A stretch of DNA of 64,000 nt from Paenibacillus algicola (GCF_005577435.1 NZ_CP040396.1:1856501-1920500); one strand, 5' to 3'. Shown: positions 44,617 through 53,937, counted from the first letter of the stretch. Numbers and translations are program-made. The notes: generated from the letters alone by a model not told the origin.

Positions 44617-45813
44617 ATGAAATGGAAGACAGCATATGGGGCTTTGTTATTGTCACTGGTAATGGTGGTAACGGGCTGCGGCAATGACACGGGTAGTCAG
44701 AAGGCAGCTATTTCGGAAGAGAAGATTAATGTCATTACGACATTTTATCCTATTTATGAATTTGCACGGACCATCGGGGGAGAGGATGCGAATGTCATCA
44801 ATCTGCTTCCTACCGGTGTAGAGGCTCATGATTGGACGCCGCGGAGCCAGGATATTATTCAAACCTCTAAAGCACAGCTGTTCCTGTACAACGGAGCAGG
44901 CATGGAGGGCTGGGTGCCGGGATTTCTCAAAGGCTTGGATCAAGACAGCCAGGTTAAGCCGGTTGAGGTTAGCCAAGGCATCGATCTAATCTATACGAAC
45001 GAGGATGACGGGCATCAGCACGGCCACGACCACGGCGGCGAGGCTGCAGCGGAAGAGGGACGTGATCACGACCACAGCGGTGAGGCCGCAGCGGAAGAGG
45101 GACATGATCACGACCACAGCGGTGAGGCTGCAGCGGAAGAGGGACATGATCACGACCATAGCGGCGAGGCGGCAGCGGAAGAGGAGCATGATCACGACCA
45201 TAGCGGCGAGGCGGCAGCGGAAGAGGGACATGATCACGACCATAGCGGCGAGGCTGCAGCGGAAGAGAAGCAGCCGGCTGTGGATGCCAAATATGTGGAC
45301 CCCCATACTTGGGTAAGTCCGAAGTCTGCACAGATCATGGCCGAGAATATTTACAAGAGCCTGGCAGAAGCAGATCCGGATCATGCTGACGGTTATAAGG
45401 AACGATATGAAGTCTTGAAGGAGCAGCTTGCTGCACTGGATCAGAAGTTTGAGCAGGAGCTTGCCGCCTTTGAGAACCGTCAGATTGTGGTATCTCATCA
45501 AGCGTTCGGGTATTTGACGCGGGACTACTCCCTGGAGCAGCATGCAATTATGGGACTGTCTCCGGATGCCGAGCCGCGGGCGCAGGATATTGTCAAGCTG
45601 GCCAATACGGTGCGGGAGAACAATATTCGCTACATTTTCTTTGAAGAGCTGGTATCGGATCAGCTGGCCAAAACGCTGGCTGCGGAGACCGGGGTTGAGA
45701 CGCTGGTGCTGAATCCGGTGGAGGGCTTAACCAAGGAGCAGGAAGCCAGTGGAGAGAATTACTTTTCATTGATGGAAAACAATTTGCAAAATTTGAAGAA
45801 GGCATTACAATAA
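44617..45813 (+). CDS. znuA: zinc ABC transporter substrate-binding lipoprotein with His-rich tandem repeat
   Basis: 398 residues. Lipoprotein signal with lipobox VVTGC near residue 22, then a cluster A-I metal-binding protein (INVITTFYPIYEFARTIGG, LLPTGVEAHDWTPRS). The family's acidic His-rich loop is expanded at residues ~136-222 into six GEAAAEE units alternating with DHDHS. After it come DPHTWVSPKSAQ, VVSHQAFGYLTRDY and FFEELVSDQLAKTL, which supply the zinc ligands. It captures zinc outside the membrane for ZnuCB. First gene of znuACB, behind a Zur-controlled promoter. Confidence 0.93.
   Translation: MKWKTAYGALLLSLVMVVTGCGNDTGSQKAAISEEKINVITTFYPIYEFARTIGGEDANVINLLPTGVEAHDWTPRSQDIIQTSKAQLFLYNGAGMEGWVPGFLKGLDQDSQVKPVEVSQGIDLIYTNEDDGHQHGHDHGGEAAAEEGRDHDHSGEAAAEEGHDHDHSGEAAAEEGHDHDHSGEAAAEEEHDHDHSGEAAAEEGHDHDHSGEAAAEEKQPAVDAKYVDPHTWVSPKSAQIMAENIYKSLAEADPDHADGYKERYEVLKEQLAALDQKFEQELAAFENRQIVVSHQAFGYLTRDYSLEQHAIMGLSPDAEPRAQDIVKLANTVRENNIRYIFFEELVSDQLAKTLAAETGVETLVLNPVEGLTKEQEASGENYFSLMENNLQNLKKALQ
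45027..45270 (+). repeat. 42 bp in-frame tandem repeat within znuA
   Basis: About six near-identical 42 bp units encode (GEAAAEEGHDHDHS)n. The units differ mostly at third codon positions and one Gly/Glu change. Copy number is expected to vary between strains by slippage. Confidence 0.85.
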
Positions 45814-45822
45814 GAAGAGATG

Positions 45823-45849
45823 GCCGGGGATATATTCATATCACCCGGC
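45823..45849 (+). terminator. intercistronic hairpin between znuA and znuC
   Basis: GCCGGG/CCCGGC with an inner GATAT/ATATC helix and only a weak T-rich tail. It may reduce read-through or stabilise znuA mRNA. Confidence 0.45.
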
Positions 45850-45878
45850 TTCATATTTTACAGAAAGGCGGCCAAGGT

Positions 45879-46628
45879 ATGCTCCCGGACGCGCTGGATT
45901 GTCATCAGCCGATTATACAGCTTAAAGATATTTCATTCTCTTACCGTCAGCAGCAGGTGCTGGAGGGGCTTAATTTTACCGTTAAGGAACGGGATTTCGT
46001 CGGCATTGTCGGCTCGAATGGAGCCGGGAAGACGACGCTGCTTCGCCTGATTGTAGGTTTACTGCCGTCAGCGCATGGAAGTATTGAATTATTTGGAGAG
46101 CCGATCCGCCGCTTCCGTGATTGGGAACGGATCGGCTATGTACCGCAGAAGAACAGCTTTAACCCGTTGTTTCCGGCAACGGTTCGGGAAGTGGTCCTCT
46201 CGGGCCTCTACAACCGCAAGAATATGTTCCGCCGGATTACCCGGAAGCAGCATCAGCAGTGCAGTGATGCCATGGAAGTGATGCGTATTGAGGACATTGC
46301 CGGCAAACGCATTGGCGAGCTTTCCGGGGGACAGCAGCAGCGTGTGTTTCTGGCGCGGGCCTTGATCAATCGGCCGGATCTGCTCGTTCTCGATGAGCCA
46401 ACGATCGGGATTGACGCCGAGACTCAGGCCAGTTTTTTTGAGCTGATTACCCATATGCATGAGCATCACGATATGACTTTTCTCATGGTGACGCATGATC
46501 TGGATATGGTTCGCGATGAGCTGGGAGAAAAGCCGGTGTCTCAGAACGGCAAAATTCAGTTTTATGTTCGTCACTCCCATGATGCCCAGGACTGCGTGGA
46601 GCAGGATCTGACGCATTCGCTCGTTTAG
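45879..46628 (+). CDS. znuC: zinc ABC transporter ATP-binding protein
   Basis: 249 residues. Walker A GSNGAGKTT near residue 48, signature LSGGQQQR near 148, Walker B LLVLDEPTIGID near 168, switch His in VTHDLD. AAAGGCGG precedes the ATG. It energises zinc import with ZnuA and ZnuB. The start of the next gene lies 16 bp downstream. Confidence 0.92.
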   Translation: MLPDALDCHQPIIQLKDISFSYRQQQVLEGLNFTVKERDFVGIVGSNGAGKTTLLRLIVGLLPSAHGSIELFGEPIRRFRDWERIGYVPQKNSFNPLFPATVREVVLSGLYNRKNMFRRITRKQHQQCSDAMEVMRIEDIAGKRIGELSGGQQQRVFLARALINRPDLLVLDEPTIGIDAETQASFFELITHMHEHHDMTFLMVTHDLDMVRDELGEKPVSQNGKIQFYVRHSHDAQDCVEQDLTHSLV

Positions 46629-46644
46629 GAAGGAGAATTACGTC

Positions 46645-47451
46645 TTGCTGGATATTTTATCAAGTGATTTCTTTCAGCGCGCCATGCTTGGCGGGCTGCT
46701 CATCGGCGTTACCGCGCCGTTAATCGGTATTTTCCTCGTGCTGAGGCGATTGTCCATGATTGGCGATACGCTTTCGCATGTAACGATTGCGGGCGTCGCA
46801 CTTGGATTTCTGATTGAGGTCTATCCTCTGGCGGCAGGGCTTGTGTTCGCCGTAGCTGCATCCTTCGCAATAGAGAAGCTCCGCAAAGCGTACAAGAGCT
46901 ATGCAGAGCTGTCTATTGCGATTATTATGTCCGGGGGGGTCGCGCTTGCCTCGCTGTTCTTCACTTTGGGCATGGGCTACAATACGGATGTTATGAGCTA
47001 TCTGTTCGGCAGTATTTATACACTGGATGTCAACGATCTGTATCTGGTGGGGGGCGTAACGGTCGTCGTGATTACGGTGATATCGCTCTTTTTCAAGGAA
47101 TTGTTCCTGCTCAGTTTTGAAGAGGATGCAGCCAGCGTCAGCGGCCTGCCGGTAAAATGGATCAATATGATCATTACAGTGTTGACGGCGCTCGTGGTGA
47201 GCACGGCCATCAAGATTGTGGGGGCGCTGCTCGTATCTGCACTGCTGACAATCCCGGTTGCGGCCAGCCTGCTGCTGGCCAGAAGCTTCCGCTCTGCCAT
47301 TGTACTGTCAGTCATTCTGTCGGAGATTGCGGTGGTCGGAGGTCTCATGCTGGCCGGCGTGTTCAATCTGGCGCCCGGAGCCACGATTGTGCTGCTGCTG
47401 ATTTCGTTCCTGACGCTGGCGCTGGTTGGCAAAAAAGGCTTTTCATCTTAA
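46645..47451 (+). CDS. znuB: zinc ABC transporter permease
   Basis: 268 residues from a TTG start with AAGGAG at 9 nt. ABC-3 family permease with about eight hydrophobic segments. Family motifs GDTLSHVTIAGVALGFL (coupling region) and VGALLVSALLTIPVAASLLLAR are present. Forms the membrane channel with ZnuC for ZnuA-bound zinc. Confidence 0.92.
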   Translation: MLDILSSDFFQRAMLGGLLIGVTAPLIGIFLVLRRLSMIGDTLSHVTIAGVALGFLIEVYPLAAGLVFAVAASFAIEKLRKAYKSYAELSIAIIMSGGVALASLFFTLGMGYNTDVMSYLFGSIYTLDVNDLYLVGGVTVVVITVISLFFKELFLLSFEEDAASVSGLPVKWINMIITVLTALVVSTAIKIVGALLVSALLTIPVAASLLLARSFRSAIVLSVILSEIAVVGGLMLAGVFNLAPGATIVLLLISFLTLALVGKKGFSS

Positions 47452-47463
47452 GGGGGAGTACTT

Positions 47464-48177
47464 ATGGCTGATATGAATATAGGAATCGCATTTGCAGCCG
47501 GCTTCGCATCGTTTATTTCGCCCTGCTGTCTCCCGCTGTATCCTTCTTATCTTTCGATCATTACCGGCATGTCGGTCAATGAATTAAAAACGGAGCAGAA
47601 CCGCAAGGACGTTCGCATGCGCACCATGAGTCACACGCTGGCGTTTATCCTTGGGTTCTCCTCCGTATATTATACGCTCGGCTGGGGAGCGGGACTGTTT
47701 GGAGAATTCTTTATCGAGTATCAGGACTTGATCCGGCAGCTCTCGGCGCTGCTTATTATCTTGATGGGTCTGATGCTGGTTGGCTTGTTTCAGCCCCGGT
47801 TTCTCATGAAGGACCGCAAGTTCGATTTCAAATCCAAGCCGGCGGGATACATAGGCACCTTCTTGTTCGGAATTGGGTTTGCTGCAGGGTGGTCCCCTTG
47901 CGTAGGCCCGATCCTGATGGCTATTATTGCCCTCGCGGCCACCGATCCCGGCACATGGTTCCCGCTGATCACGTCATACTCTCTCGGATTTGCAGTTCCC
48001 TTCTTTATCCTGGCATTCTTCATCGGATCCACGCGCTGGATTCTCAAATATTCCAGTGTGCTGATGAAGGTCGGCGGTGCGCTAATGATTCTTATGGGGA
48101 TCTTGCTGTTTAGCAATCAAATGTTTAGAATTACGATCTGGCTTCAAAGCATAACGCCGGAATGGCTTCGTTTCTAA
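47464..48177 (+). CDS. ccdA: cytochrome c biogenesis protein CcdA
   Basis: 237 residues with six transmembrane segments. The first helix holds SFISPCCLPLYPSYLS and the fourth GWSPCVGPILMAI, carrying the two redox-active cysteines that pass electrons from thioredoxin to extracytoplasmic thiol proteins (ResA, StoA). AGGGGGAG precedes the ATG, 12 bp after znuB. It is convergent with splB with a single base between stop codons, and no terminator separates them. Confidence 0.92.
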   Translation: MADMNIGIAFAAGFASFISPCCLPLYPSYLSIITGMSVNELKTEQNRKDVRMRTMSHTLAFILGFSSVYYTLGWGAGLFGEFFIEYQDLIRQLSALLIILMGLMLVGLFQPRFLMKDRKFDFKSKPAGYIGTFLFGIGFAAGWSPCVGPILMAIIALAATDPGTWFPLITSYSLGFAVPFFILAFFIGSTRWILKYSSVLMKVGGALMILMGILLFSNQMFRITIWLQSITPEWLRF

Positions 48178-48178
48178 A

Positions 48179-49255
48179 TTACGTAAAGTAATCAATCCTT
48201 GCCTCTGGAAAATGGTCAAAGATCCGCTCTGTGATAAATTGTCGCAGGGCGGTTTGCTGTTCATCAGGGTATACATATTTGTATTGGCCCCAGCGTCCCC
48301 ATTTCTGCTTTCTTTTTTCAATATCCATCTCCAGCTTGGTTTTGGGGTAACGCTGCTGAATCACGTTTTTGGCCGTCTTGGTAAAACGGTGCTGAATCAT
48401 CTCAAAGCTCAGGTCCTTGGTTGCTTCGGGCGGCAGTGAATCCGAGAGGCGCTTTAGCAGCTCTGCATAGCCTTCCTCCCAGCCGTCATACCAAATGATG
48501 GGAGCGATGATGAAGCCTAACGGATAGCCGGCATGGGCGATTTTGGATGCAGCCTCAATTCGTTCCTCAAAGCGCGAGGTGGCAGGCTCAAACTGGCGAA
48601 TCACATAATCCGCATTGACACTGAACCGGATTCGGGTATGACCGTTGTGATTCAGATTTAGCAAAGGACCGACATGGTGAAACTTTGTTACAAACCGAAG
48701 TCGCCCATGCTCCTGTCCGGCCATAAATGTGATCAGTTCCTGCAGCGTACCGGTAATATGCTCAATCCCGACGGGATCAGAGGTACAGGCGGCTTCAAAG
48801 GTTGTGATTTCCGGTGTTTTTTCGTCAATATAGCCTTTCGCAGCGCCCAGAATATCCTCTGTGTTAACATAAACTCGGATGTAGGGCTTGGAGCCCAGCG
48901 TCGTCTGTAAATAACAATAATGGCAATGGCCCATGCAGCCGGTGGAAATGGGAATCGCATAGTCTGCCGACGGCTTGGACTGGTCAAACTTCAGCGTTTT
49001 TCGCAGGCCGACGACGAGGGTTCTTTTGGCCATCCGGTACTTTTCCTGCTCCGTCTCCCCGGGAAGATTGGTTATCCGGTTGTGAGAGGTTGTCATGCGG
49101 TATTCAATGTTGCGTGCTTTGACGAACTCCATAATTTTCTGACCCTTGGGATATTCCAGCGCATCCGGTTCAAAATAAACAAGGTCGGGGATGAACGGCT
49201 TGGTCGGCTTGGGAATGCGTTTGACGGGTGGAGCTGTCAATGTCGTCTCGGCCAC
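48179..49255 (-). CDS. splB: spore photoproduct lyase
   Basis: 358 residues from a GTG at 49255 preceded by AGAAGG; an upstream ATG at 49285 and a TTG at 49321 are in frame. Radical-SAM cluster motif CMGHCHYC sits in TGCMGHCHYCYLQTTLGSKPY, and the segments FIPDLVYFEPDALEYPKG and STLVVG-like RTLVVGLRKTLKFDQSKPSADYAIP are nearly as in B. subtilis SplB. It repairs the UV-induced thymine dimer typical of spores during germination. It confirms a spore former. No splA is seen next to it. Confidence 0.93.
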   Translation of the reverse strand: MAETTLTAPPVKRIPKPTKPFIPDLVYFEPDALEYPKGQKIMEFVKARNIEYRMTTSHNRITNLPGETEQEKYRMAKRTLVVGLRKTLKFDQSKPSADYAIPISTGCMGHCHYCYLQTTLGSKPYIRVYVNTEDILGAAKGYIDEKTPEITTFEAACTSDPVGIEHITGTLQELITFMAGQEHGRLRFVTKFHHVGPLLNLNHNGHTRIRFSVNADYVIRQFEPATSRFEERIEAASKIAHAGYPLGFIIAPIIWYDGWEEGYAELLKRLSDSLPPEATKDLSFEMIQHRFTKTAKNVIQQRYPKTKLEMDIEKRKQKWGRWGQYKYVYPDEQQTALRQFITERIFDHFPEARIDYFT

Positions 49256-49439
49256 GGCTGCACCTTCTTTCTGTAAGCTAAGCATAGTATGGACCTTGGC
49301 TCTCGTCTTGACACCTGACAATTACAAACAGGCGATCCCGGCAGGACTTGCCAAGTGCTATTGAGAACATGTATCATTAACGGTGCAGGTACACCGTTGC
49401 CGGACGTTTTGGAAGATATGAGAAAAGAGGGAAATGAAG

Positions 49440-49865
49440 ATGCCTACACCCAGCATGGAGGATTATTTGGAGCGCATCTACAAGCTGATTGAAGAGAAGG
49501 GTTATGCGCGCGTTTCGGATATTGCCGAAGGCTTGGAGGTTCACCCCTCATCCGTCACGAAGATGATTCAGAAGCTTGATAAGGATGAATATTTGATCTA
49601 TGAGAAGTATCGCGGCCTCGTCTTGACCAGCAAGGGCAAGAAGATGGGGAAGCGCTTGATGGCCCGCCATCAGCTGCTGGAGCAGTTCCTGGGCATCATT
49701 GGCGTACAGGAAGAGAATATTTACGCGGATGTAGAAGGAATTGAGCATCATCTGAGCTGGGACTCCATAACTTGTATAGAGACCCTGGTAGAATATTTTA
49801 ATCGGGATGAACAACGTCTCAAGGAGCTGCGGAATATTCATCAGGAATTGGTTAGCGAATCGTAG
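49440..49865 (+). CDS. mntR: manganese transport regulator MntR
   Basis: 141 residues from the ATG at 49440 (start [13 protein letters not shown] as in B. subtilis; the ATG at 49434 is too close to the ribosome-binding site). DtxR-family winged helix ([25 protein letters not shown]) and metal residues Asp/Glu/His in [14 protein letters not shown] and GIEHH. Binds Mn2+ and represses Mn uptake genes. It is not next to a transporter here. A second manganese sensor (yybP-ykoY RNA) lies at 30.7 kb. Confidence 0.95.
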   Translation: MPTPSMEDYLERIYKLIEEKGYARVSDIAEGLEVHPSSVTKMIQKLDKDEYLIYEKYRGLVLTSKGKKMGKRLMARHQLLEQFLGIIGVQEENIYADVEGIEHHLSWDSITCIETLVEYFNRDEQRLKELRNIHQELVSES

Positions 49866-49870
49866 AAAGG

Positions 49871-49901
49871 GCATCTGTCCGCAGTTGACAGATGCTTTTT
49901 T
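49871..49901 (+). terminator. intrinsic terminator after mntR
   Basis: GCATCTGTC/GACAGATGC, 9 bp, 7 nt loop, then TTTTTT. Confidence 0.85.
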
Positions 49902-49946
49902 CATGAAAGGTTGCCTGCGAAACCTAGAAACTGGAGGTTCTAAAGA

Positions 49947-51533
49947 ATGAAGTTACGAAGATGGCTGCTGGTGCTGCTGTTGACCCTGTTGTGTCTCCCG
50001 TCGGTGGTTCCCGCTGCGAAGGCGCAAAGCCCCGACATCCAGATTCTGCTTGACGGTCAGAGGCTGTACAGCGATGTACCGCCGTACATCCTTTCTAAAG
50101 TAAATGTGACGATGGTGCCGACTCGCGTCATCAGCGAAGGGCTGGGCGCATCCATTGCATGGAACCAAAGCACGAAAACGGCTGTGATTTCGCAGCAGAA
50201 CATAAGCATCAGCCTGAAATCGGGATCTCCAACGGCCATTGTTAATGGAGTGCCGGAGGCACTGAGTGCATCGGTTCAAATCCAGAACGGCCGAGTGATG
50301 GTGCCGCTAAGGTTCATCAGCGAGAAGCTGGGGCTGACTGTGAAGTGGAATCAGCAGCAGAAGATCATTGATATGACCAGCGGCTGGATCATTCCCGAGG
50401 AGCCGGGAATCCCGCCGGTAGTACCGCAGCCGGTAGAGAAGGAGCTTCGGGGAGCCTGGGTGTCCAGTATTTATAATCTGGACTGGCCTGCCACGAAGAC
50501 GACCGCAGCGCAGCAGCAGCAGGACTTCATCCAAATGCTGGACAAGCTGCAGGCGGCTGGATTCAATGCGGTGTTTGTGCAGCTTCGGCCTGCAGGTGAC
50601 GCACTGTACTCCTCGGCACTGGTTCCTTGGTCGAAGGCACTGACCGGAACTCAGGGCAAGGATCCCGGCTACGATCCTACTGCATTTATGATTCAGGAGA
50701 CGCAGAAGCGGGGAATGGAATTTCACGCCTGGTTCAACCCGTTTCGAGCGCATACCGAGCTATCCACAAGCGGCCTCGCTGCCAATCATGTTGCTGTCGC
50801 TCATCCGGACTGGATTCTGAAGGTGAACAGCCAGCTGATGATCGATCCCGGCAACCCTGCAGCGAGACAGCATATTATAGATACGATTATCGAAGTGGTG
50901 GACGGTTATGATGTAGATGGAATTCATCTGGATGATTATTTTTATCCGTCTAATACGTCGATCCCTGACTCCAGCTCCTATGCGCTGTACAATACAGGCT
51001 CATATCGTACCGTTGCAGATTGGCGGCGCGGCAATGTGAATACCTTTATTGAAGAGCTGGGAGAAAGCATCAAGCGGGTGAAGCCACAGGTGTACTACGG
51101 GGTCAGTCCTTTCGGCGTGTGGCGCAATGATACCGCAGACCGAACAGGATCTCCGACCAAAGCAGGGGTTACAGCCTATGACAGCATGTATGCCGACACA
51201 CGGACCTGGATTCAGAATGGCTGGATCGATTATATCGCCCCGCAAATCTACTGGAGCATGAATTATACCGCTGCGGATTACGATAAGCTGGTGGACTGGT
51301 GGGTGAAGGAGGTTTCCGGAACCGGAGTCGATCTCCTGATCGGACATGCGGCATACAAGGTCGGCGATCCGGCCCAGGATAAGAATTGGCAGACAGCCAC
51401 TGAAATTATTAACCAGCTTCGCTACAATGACAAATATAAGGATATCCAAGGGAGCCTGTTCTTCAGAGCCAAGCACTTGCTCGGCAATCCGCTCGGGCTG
51501 CTGGATCAATTGAAATTATATTATCAATCCTAA
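49947..51533 (+). CDS. exported GHL10 (DUF187) glycoside-hydrolase-like protein with copper-amine-oxidase N-terminal domain
   Basis: 528 residues. Signal peptide (about 1-26, ending AAKAQ), then a stalk domain (about 30-145, IQILLDGQRLYSDVPPYIL to FISEKLGLTVKWNQQQKIID), a Pro-rich linker, and from ~165 a TIM-barrel domain of the YngK/GHL10 type: ELRGAWVSSIYNLDWPA, GFNAVFVQLRPAGDALY, EFHAWFNPFRAH, DGIHLDDYFYP and IAPQIYWSMN. Probably cleaves or binds a cell-wall glycan; the catalytic residues in this family are not firmly established. Confidence 0.88.
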   Translation: MKLRRWLLVLLLTLLCLPSVVPAAKAQSPDIQILLDGQRLYSDVPPYILSKVNVTMVPTRVISEGLGASIAWNQSTKTAVISQQNISISLKSGSPTAIVNGVPEALSASVQIQNGRVMVPLRFISEKLGLTVKWNQQQKIIDMTSGWIIPEEPGIPPVVPQPVEKELRGAWVSSIYNLDWPATKTTAAQQQQDFIQMLDKLQAAGFNAVFVQLRPAGDALYSSALVPWSKALTGTQGKDPGYDPTAFMIQETQKRGMEFHAWFNPFRAHTELSTSGLAANHVAVAHPDWILKVNSQLMIDPGNPAARQHIIDTIIEVVDGYDVDGIHLDDYFYPSNTSIPDSSSYALYNTGSYRTVADWRRGNVNTFIEELGESIKRVKPQVYYGVSPFGVWRNDTADRTGSPTKAGVTAYDSMYADTRTWIQNGWIDYIAPQIYWSMNYTAADYDKLVDWWVKEVSGTGVDLLIGHAAYKVGDPAQDKNWQTATEIINQLRYNDKYKDIQGSLFFRAKHLLGNPLGLLDQLKLYYQS

Positions 51534-51559
51534 ATCAGCACGTTGTAAGACATGAATAC

Positions 51560-51610
51560 TCCCCCGTTCTCATACATAGTCAATAGACCATGTGAGGCGG
51601 GGGTTTTATT
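51560..51610 (+). terminator. intrinsic terminator overlapping the patatin ribosome-binding site
   Basis: CCCCCG-TT-CTCATA pairs with TGTGAGGCGGGGG (a bulge and wobbles), followed by TTTTATT. The G-rich 3' arm also acts as the ribosome-binding site for the next gene, so the stem could hide it. Confidence 0.6.
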
Positions 51611-52537
51611 ATGGATATTAATGCCGTATTTGAGGGTGGCGGCGTCAAAGGCATATCACTGGCTGGAGCCGTAAAGGCGGCGGAGCTGCAAGGTATCACC
51701 TTTAAACGGGTAGCTGGGACCTCATCAGGCTCCATTGTAGCGTCCGTGCTGGCAGCAGGCTATACCGCTGATGAGATGAAACACATCATTAAGAACATGC
51801 CTTTTGAACGGCTCCTGGTGCGGGCGCCGTTCTTTGATACGGCCTTCGTTGGACCTGCTCTTCGGGTCTTGCTGAAAAAAGGGTTATACTCCGGAGAAGC
51901 ACTGGAGCAATGGGTACGCAGTCTGCTGCTTGCCAAGGGCATCGTCACCTTTTCAGATATTCCTGCAGGCAAGCTCTACATTGTGGCTTCGGATATTACG
52001 AACGGAAAGCTGCTCGTCCTTCCGGATGACTTGCGAAACTACGGGATCAATCCGGCCACGTTTCCTGTAGCGAAGGCCGTACGGATGAGCTGCAGCATTC
52101 CTTACTTCTTTGATCCGGTCATTCTGAGGCTTATTGGGGAGCCGGCTAGAGGAAAGGCCTTTAATGAGCAATTTGTGTACATTGTCGATGGCGGGCTGCT
52201 TAGCAATTTTCCGTTATGGCTCTTTGACCGCAAGCGAAAAGGAACAGGACTTTCAAAGCCTCCCCCTGTCGTGGGCTTTCAAATGGTCGGCAAGCATGCA
52301 GAAGAGCCGCATAAAATCACAGGACCATTCAGTATGCTGAGTGCCATGTTTGATACGATGCTGTCTGCGCATGATGAACGGTATATTGAGAAGGAGAACC
52401 GAAACCGGACGATTAAGATCCCGACCCTCGGTATTGGCACAACCCATTTTGATTTGTCGGAAGCTGAAAGCGAGGCGTTATATCAATCAGGATTGATGGC
52501 AGGGACGCAGTTTTTTAAGGAATGGATCCCGCAATAA
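51611..52537 (+). CDS. patatin-like phospholipase
   Basis: 308 residues. Oxyanion loop EGGGVKGISLAG at ~8-19, nucleophile elbow GTSSGS (Ser in GxSxG) at ~37, and the catalytic Asp in VDGGLLSNFPLWLF (DGG dyad) at ~194. Cytoplasmic serine acyl hydrolase without signal peptide, similar to the bacterial YlbK/RssA group. The start follows a terminator stem whose G-rich arm provides the ribosome-binding site. Confidence 0.93.
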   Translation: MDINAVFEGGGVKGISLAGAVKAAELQGITFKRVAGTSSGSIVASVLAAGYTADEMKHIIKNMPFERLLVRAPFFDTAFVGPALRVLLKKGLYSGEALEQWVRSLLLAKGIVTFSDIPAGKLYIVASDITNGKLLVLPDDLRNYGINPATFPVAKAVRMSCSIPYFFDPVILRLIGEPARGKAFNEQFVYIVDGGLLSNFPLWLFDRKRKGTGLSKPPPVVGFQMVGKHAEEPHKITGPFSMLSAMFDTMLSAHDERYIEKENRNRTIKIPTLGIGTTHFDLSEAESEALYQSGLMAGTQFFKEWIPQ

Positions 52538-52550
52538 GGACTTTGAATTT

Positions 52551-52598
52551 AAAAGGGCTGCTTCGCAAAGGTGATTTCCTTTGCGAAGCAGCCCTTTT
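52551..52598. terminator. bidirectional terminator
   Basis: AAAAGGGCTGCTTCGCAAAGG pairs perfectly with its complement ending GCAGCCCTTTT, between convergent genes. Confidence 0.9.
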
Positions 52599-52613
52599 GG
52601 CGTGTATGCGAGA

Positions 52614-52937
52614 TTAATGATACTTTGGCATGTCCTCGTCATCACTTTTTCCCTTGCTGCCTTCAATAACTTGGAACGGATACCGCTTCTTTCGGGATGA
52701 TTGAGAGGGCTCTGCCTTCATGCCGGCTGTCCTTGCTGCCTTGATCTTGGCCTGAGTTTTGCGTGAAGGCTTGACCTTGGGGCGGCGCCGGGTACCAGGC
52801 GGAAACTTGTAAAGCAGAAATACGACAGCGACAATGATCAGCGGAATATAATAATGCTGCAGATTTAGAAGCAGACCTACCGCCGCCAGTGTAATAAAGA
52901 TGCCCAGAATGATCTTCTGCGTTCTCAGCCTGTACAT
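52614..52937 (-). CDS. small two-helix membrane protein at the yqhP position
   Basis: 107 residues from the ATG at 52937, with AAAGGATG upstream, 7 bp after the yqhQ stop. Two adjacent hydrophobic segments (about 10-28 and 33-50), then a basic tail (KPSRKTQAKIKAARTAG) and an acidic end (KSDDEDMPKYH). The order relative to yqhQ, yqhR and aroQ matches yqhP of B. subtilis, but I cannot confirm sequence homology. Function unknown. Confidence 0.7.
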   Translation of the reverse strand: MYRLRTQKIILGIFITLAAVGLLLNLQHYYIPLIIVAVVFLLYKFPPGTRRRPKVKPSRKTQAKIKAARTAGMKAEPSQSSRKKRYPFQVIEGSKGKSDDEDMPKYH

Positions 52938-52944
52938 GGATTCA

Positions 52945-53937
52945 TCATCCTTTCGCAGGGTCAAGTACACTTCCCGCTGCCGGCTTCGCCGTTGCGGCCC
53001 GTTCGAATTGGGCATCCAGCTCCCGCATCCGGTTAAATGAAGCGATGGAAACCTCGACCTGATCGTCGGTCGGTTCTTTCGTCGTCAGCAATTGAAGCCA
53101 CAAGCCGGGATATCCCAAGTACCGAAGCACCGGAACCTCTCGGAGCGAGTTGGTAAGCTTCAAAAATTCGAAGGAAATGCCCAGGACGACGGGCAGCAGC
53201 ACAATGCGCTGAATGACTCTTTCGGTCAGGTTATCCCATGGCACGATGGAATATACGACGACGCCAAGCACAATTGTCAGCATCATGAAGCTGCTGCCAC
53301 AGCGATAATGGAGACGGGTGTACTTCTGGACATTCTTCACCGTCAGCTCTTCACCGGCTTCAAAGGCACTGATGACCTTGTGCTCTGCTCCATGATATTG
53401 AAACAGCCGCTTAATGACCGGGGTTTGCGAGATCGCCCAGAGATAGATGAGAAGAAGTAGGAGCTTGATGCCGCCTTCGATCAGATTGCGGATAATGTAG
53501 TTGTCAATAATATCACCGAACAGAAAATCCTCTACAAACACAGGGACGAGCGTGAACAAGAGCTTGCCGAATACAAAGGATAGTACGCTGACCGCCGCTA
53601 CTCCAATAATCATGCTGAGGCTCCAGCCAGAATCCTCTTTCTCCTTCTGCTTCTCCCGTTCTTCGGGATCCAGAGAGTCATCGGCGTAGGCATCTGCAGA
53701 GAAATTAAGATGCTTTGAGCCTTTGATGCTTGAATCTATGAGGCTAATAATTCCGCGAAGCAGTGGAATTTTACGCAGCCTGAGGATCAGGGATTTATCT
53801 TCCCTTGGCACTTCGAGAAACTTAATTTCGTTGTTTTTTCTCCGTACAGCAGTTACATTGACGTGCCTGCCGCCGAACATAACACCTTCGATCACGGCTT
53901 GGCCACCATAGCTGACCGGAGCGGGCTTTTGGGACAA
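52945..53937 (-). CDS. yqhQ: DUF1385 membrane protein YqhQ
   Basis: 330 residues from a TTG at 53937 preceded by AAGG; the GTG at 53946 overlaps that site. The N-terminus YGGQAVIEGVMFGGRHV is the DUF1385 signature. Four or more transmembrane segments follow, with conserved QYHGAEHKVISAFEAGEELT and TRLHYRCGSSFMM. Conserved in spore formers; molecular role unknown. Divergent from yqhR as in B. subtilis. Confidence 0.9.
   Translation of the reverse strand: MSQKPAPVSYGGQAVIEGVMFGGRHVNVTAVRRKNNEIKFLEVPREDKSLILRLRKIPLLRGIISLIDSSIKGSKHLNFSADAYADDSLDPEEREKQKEKEDSGWSLSMIIGVAAVSVLSFVFGKLLFTLVPVFVEDFLFGDIIDNYIIRNLIEGGIKLLLLLIYLWAISQTPVIKRLFQYHGAEHKVISAFEAGEELTVKNVQKYTRLHYRCGSSFMMLTIVLGVVVYSIVPWDNLTERVIQRIVLLPVVLGISFEFLKLTNSLREVPVLRYLGYPGLWLQLLTTKEPTDDQVEVSIASFNRMRELDAQFERAATAKPAAGSVLDPAKG

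Noticed and set aside
45005..45543. Repetitive open frames in other frames of znuA, and a CRISPR-like look
   Set aside because: They are reflections of the 42 bp coding repeat. Units are contiguous without unique spacers, so no CRISPR.
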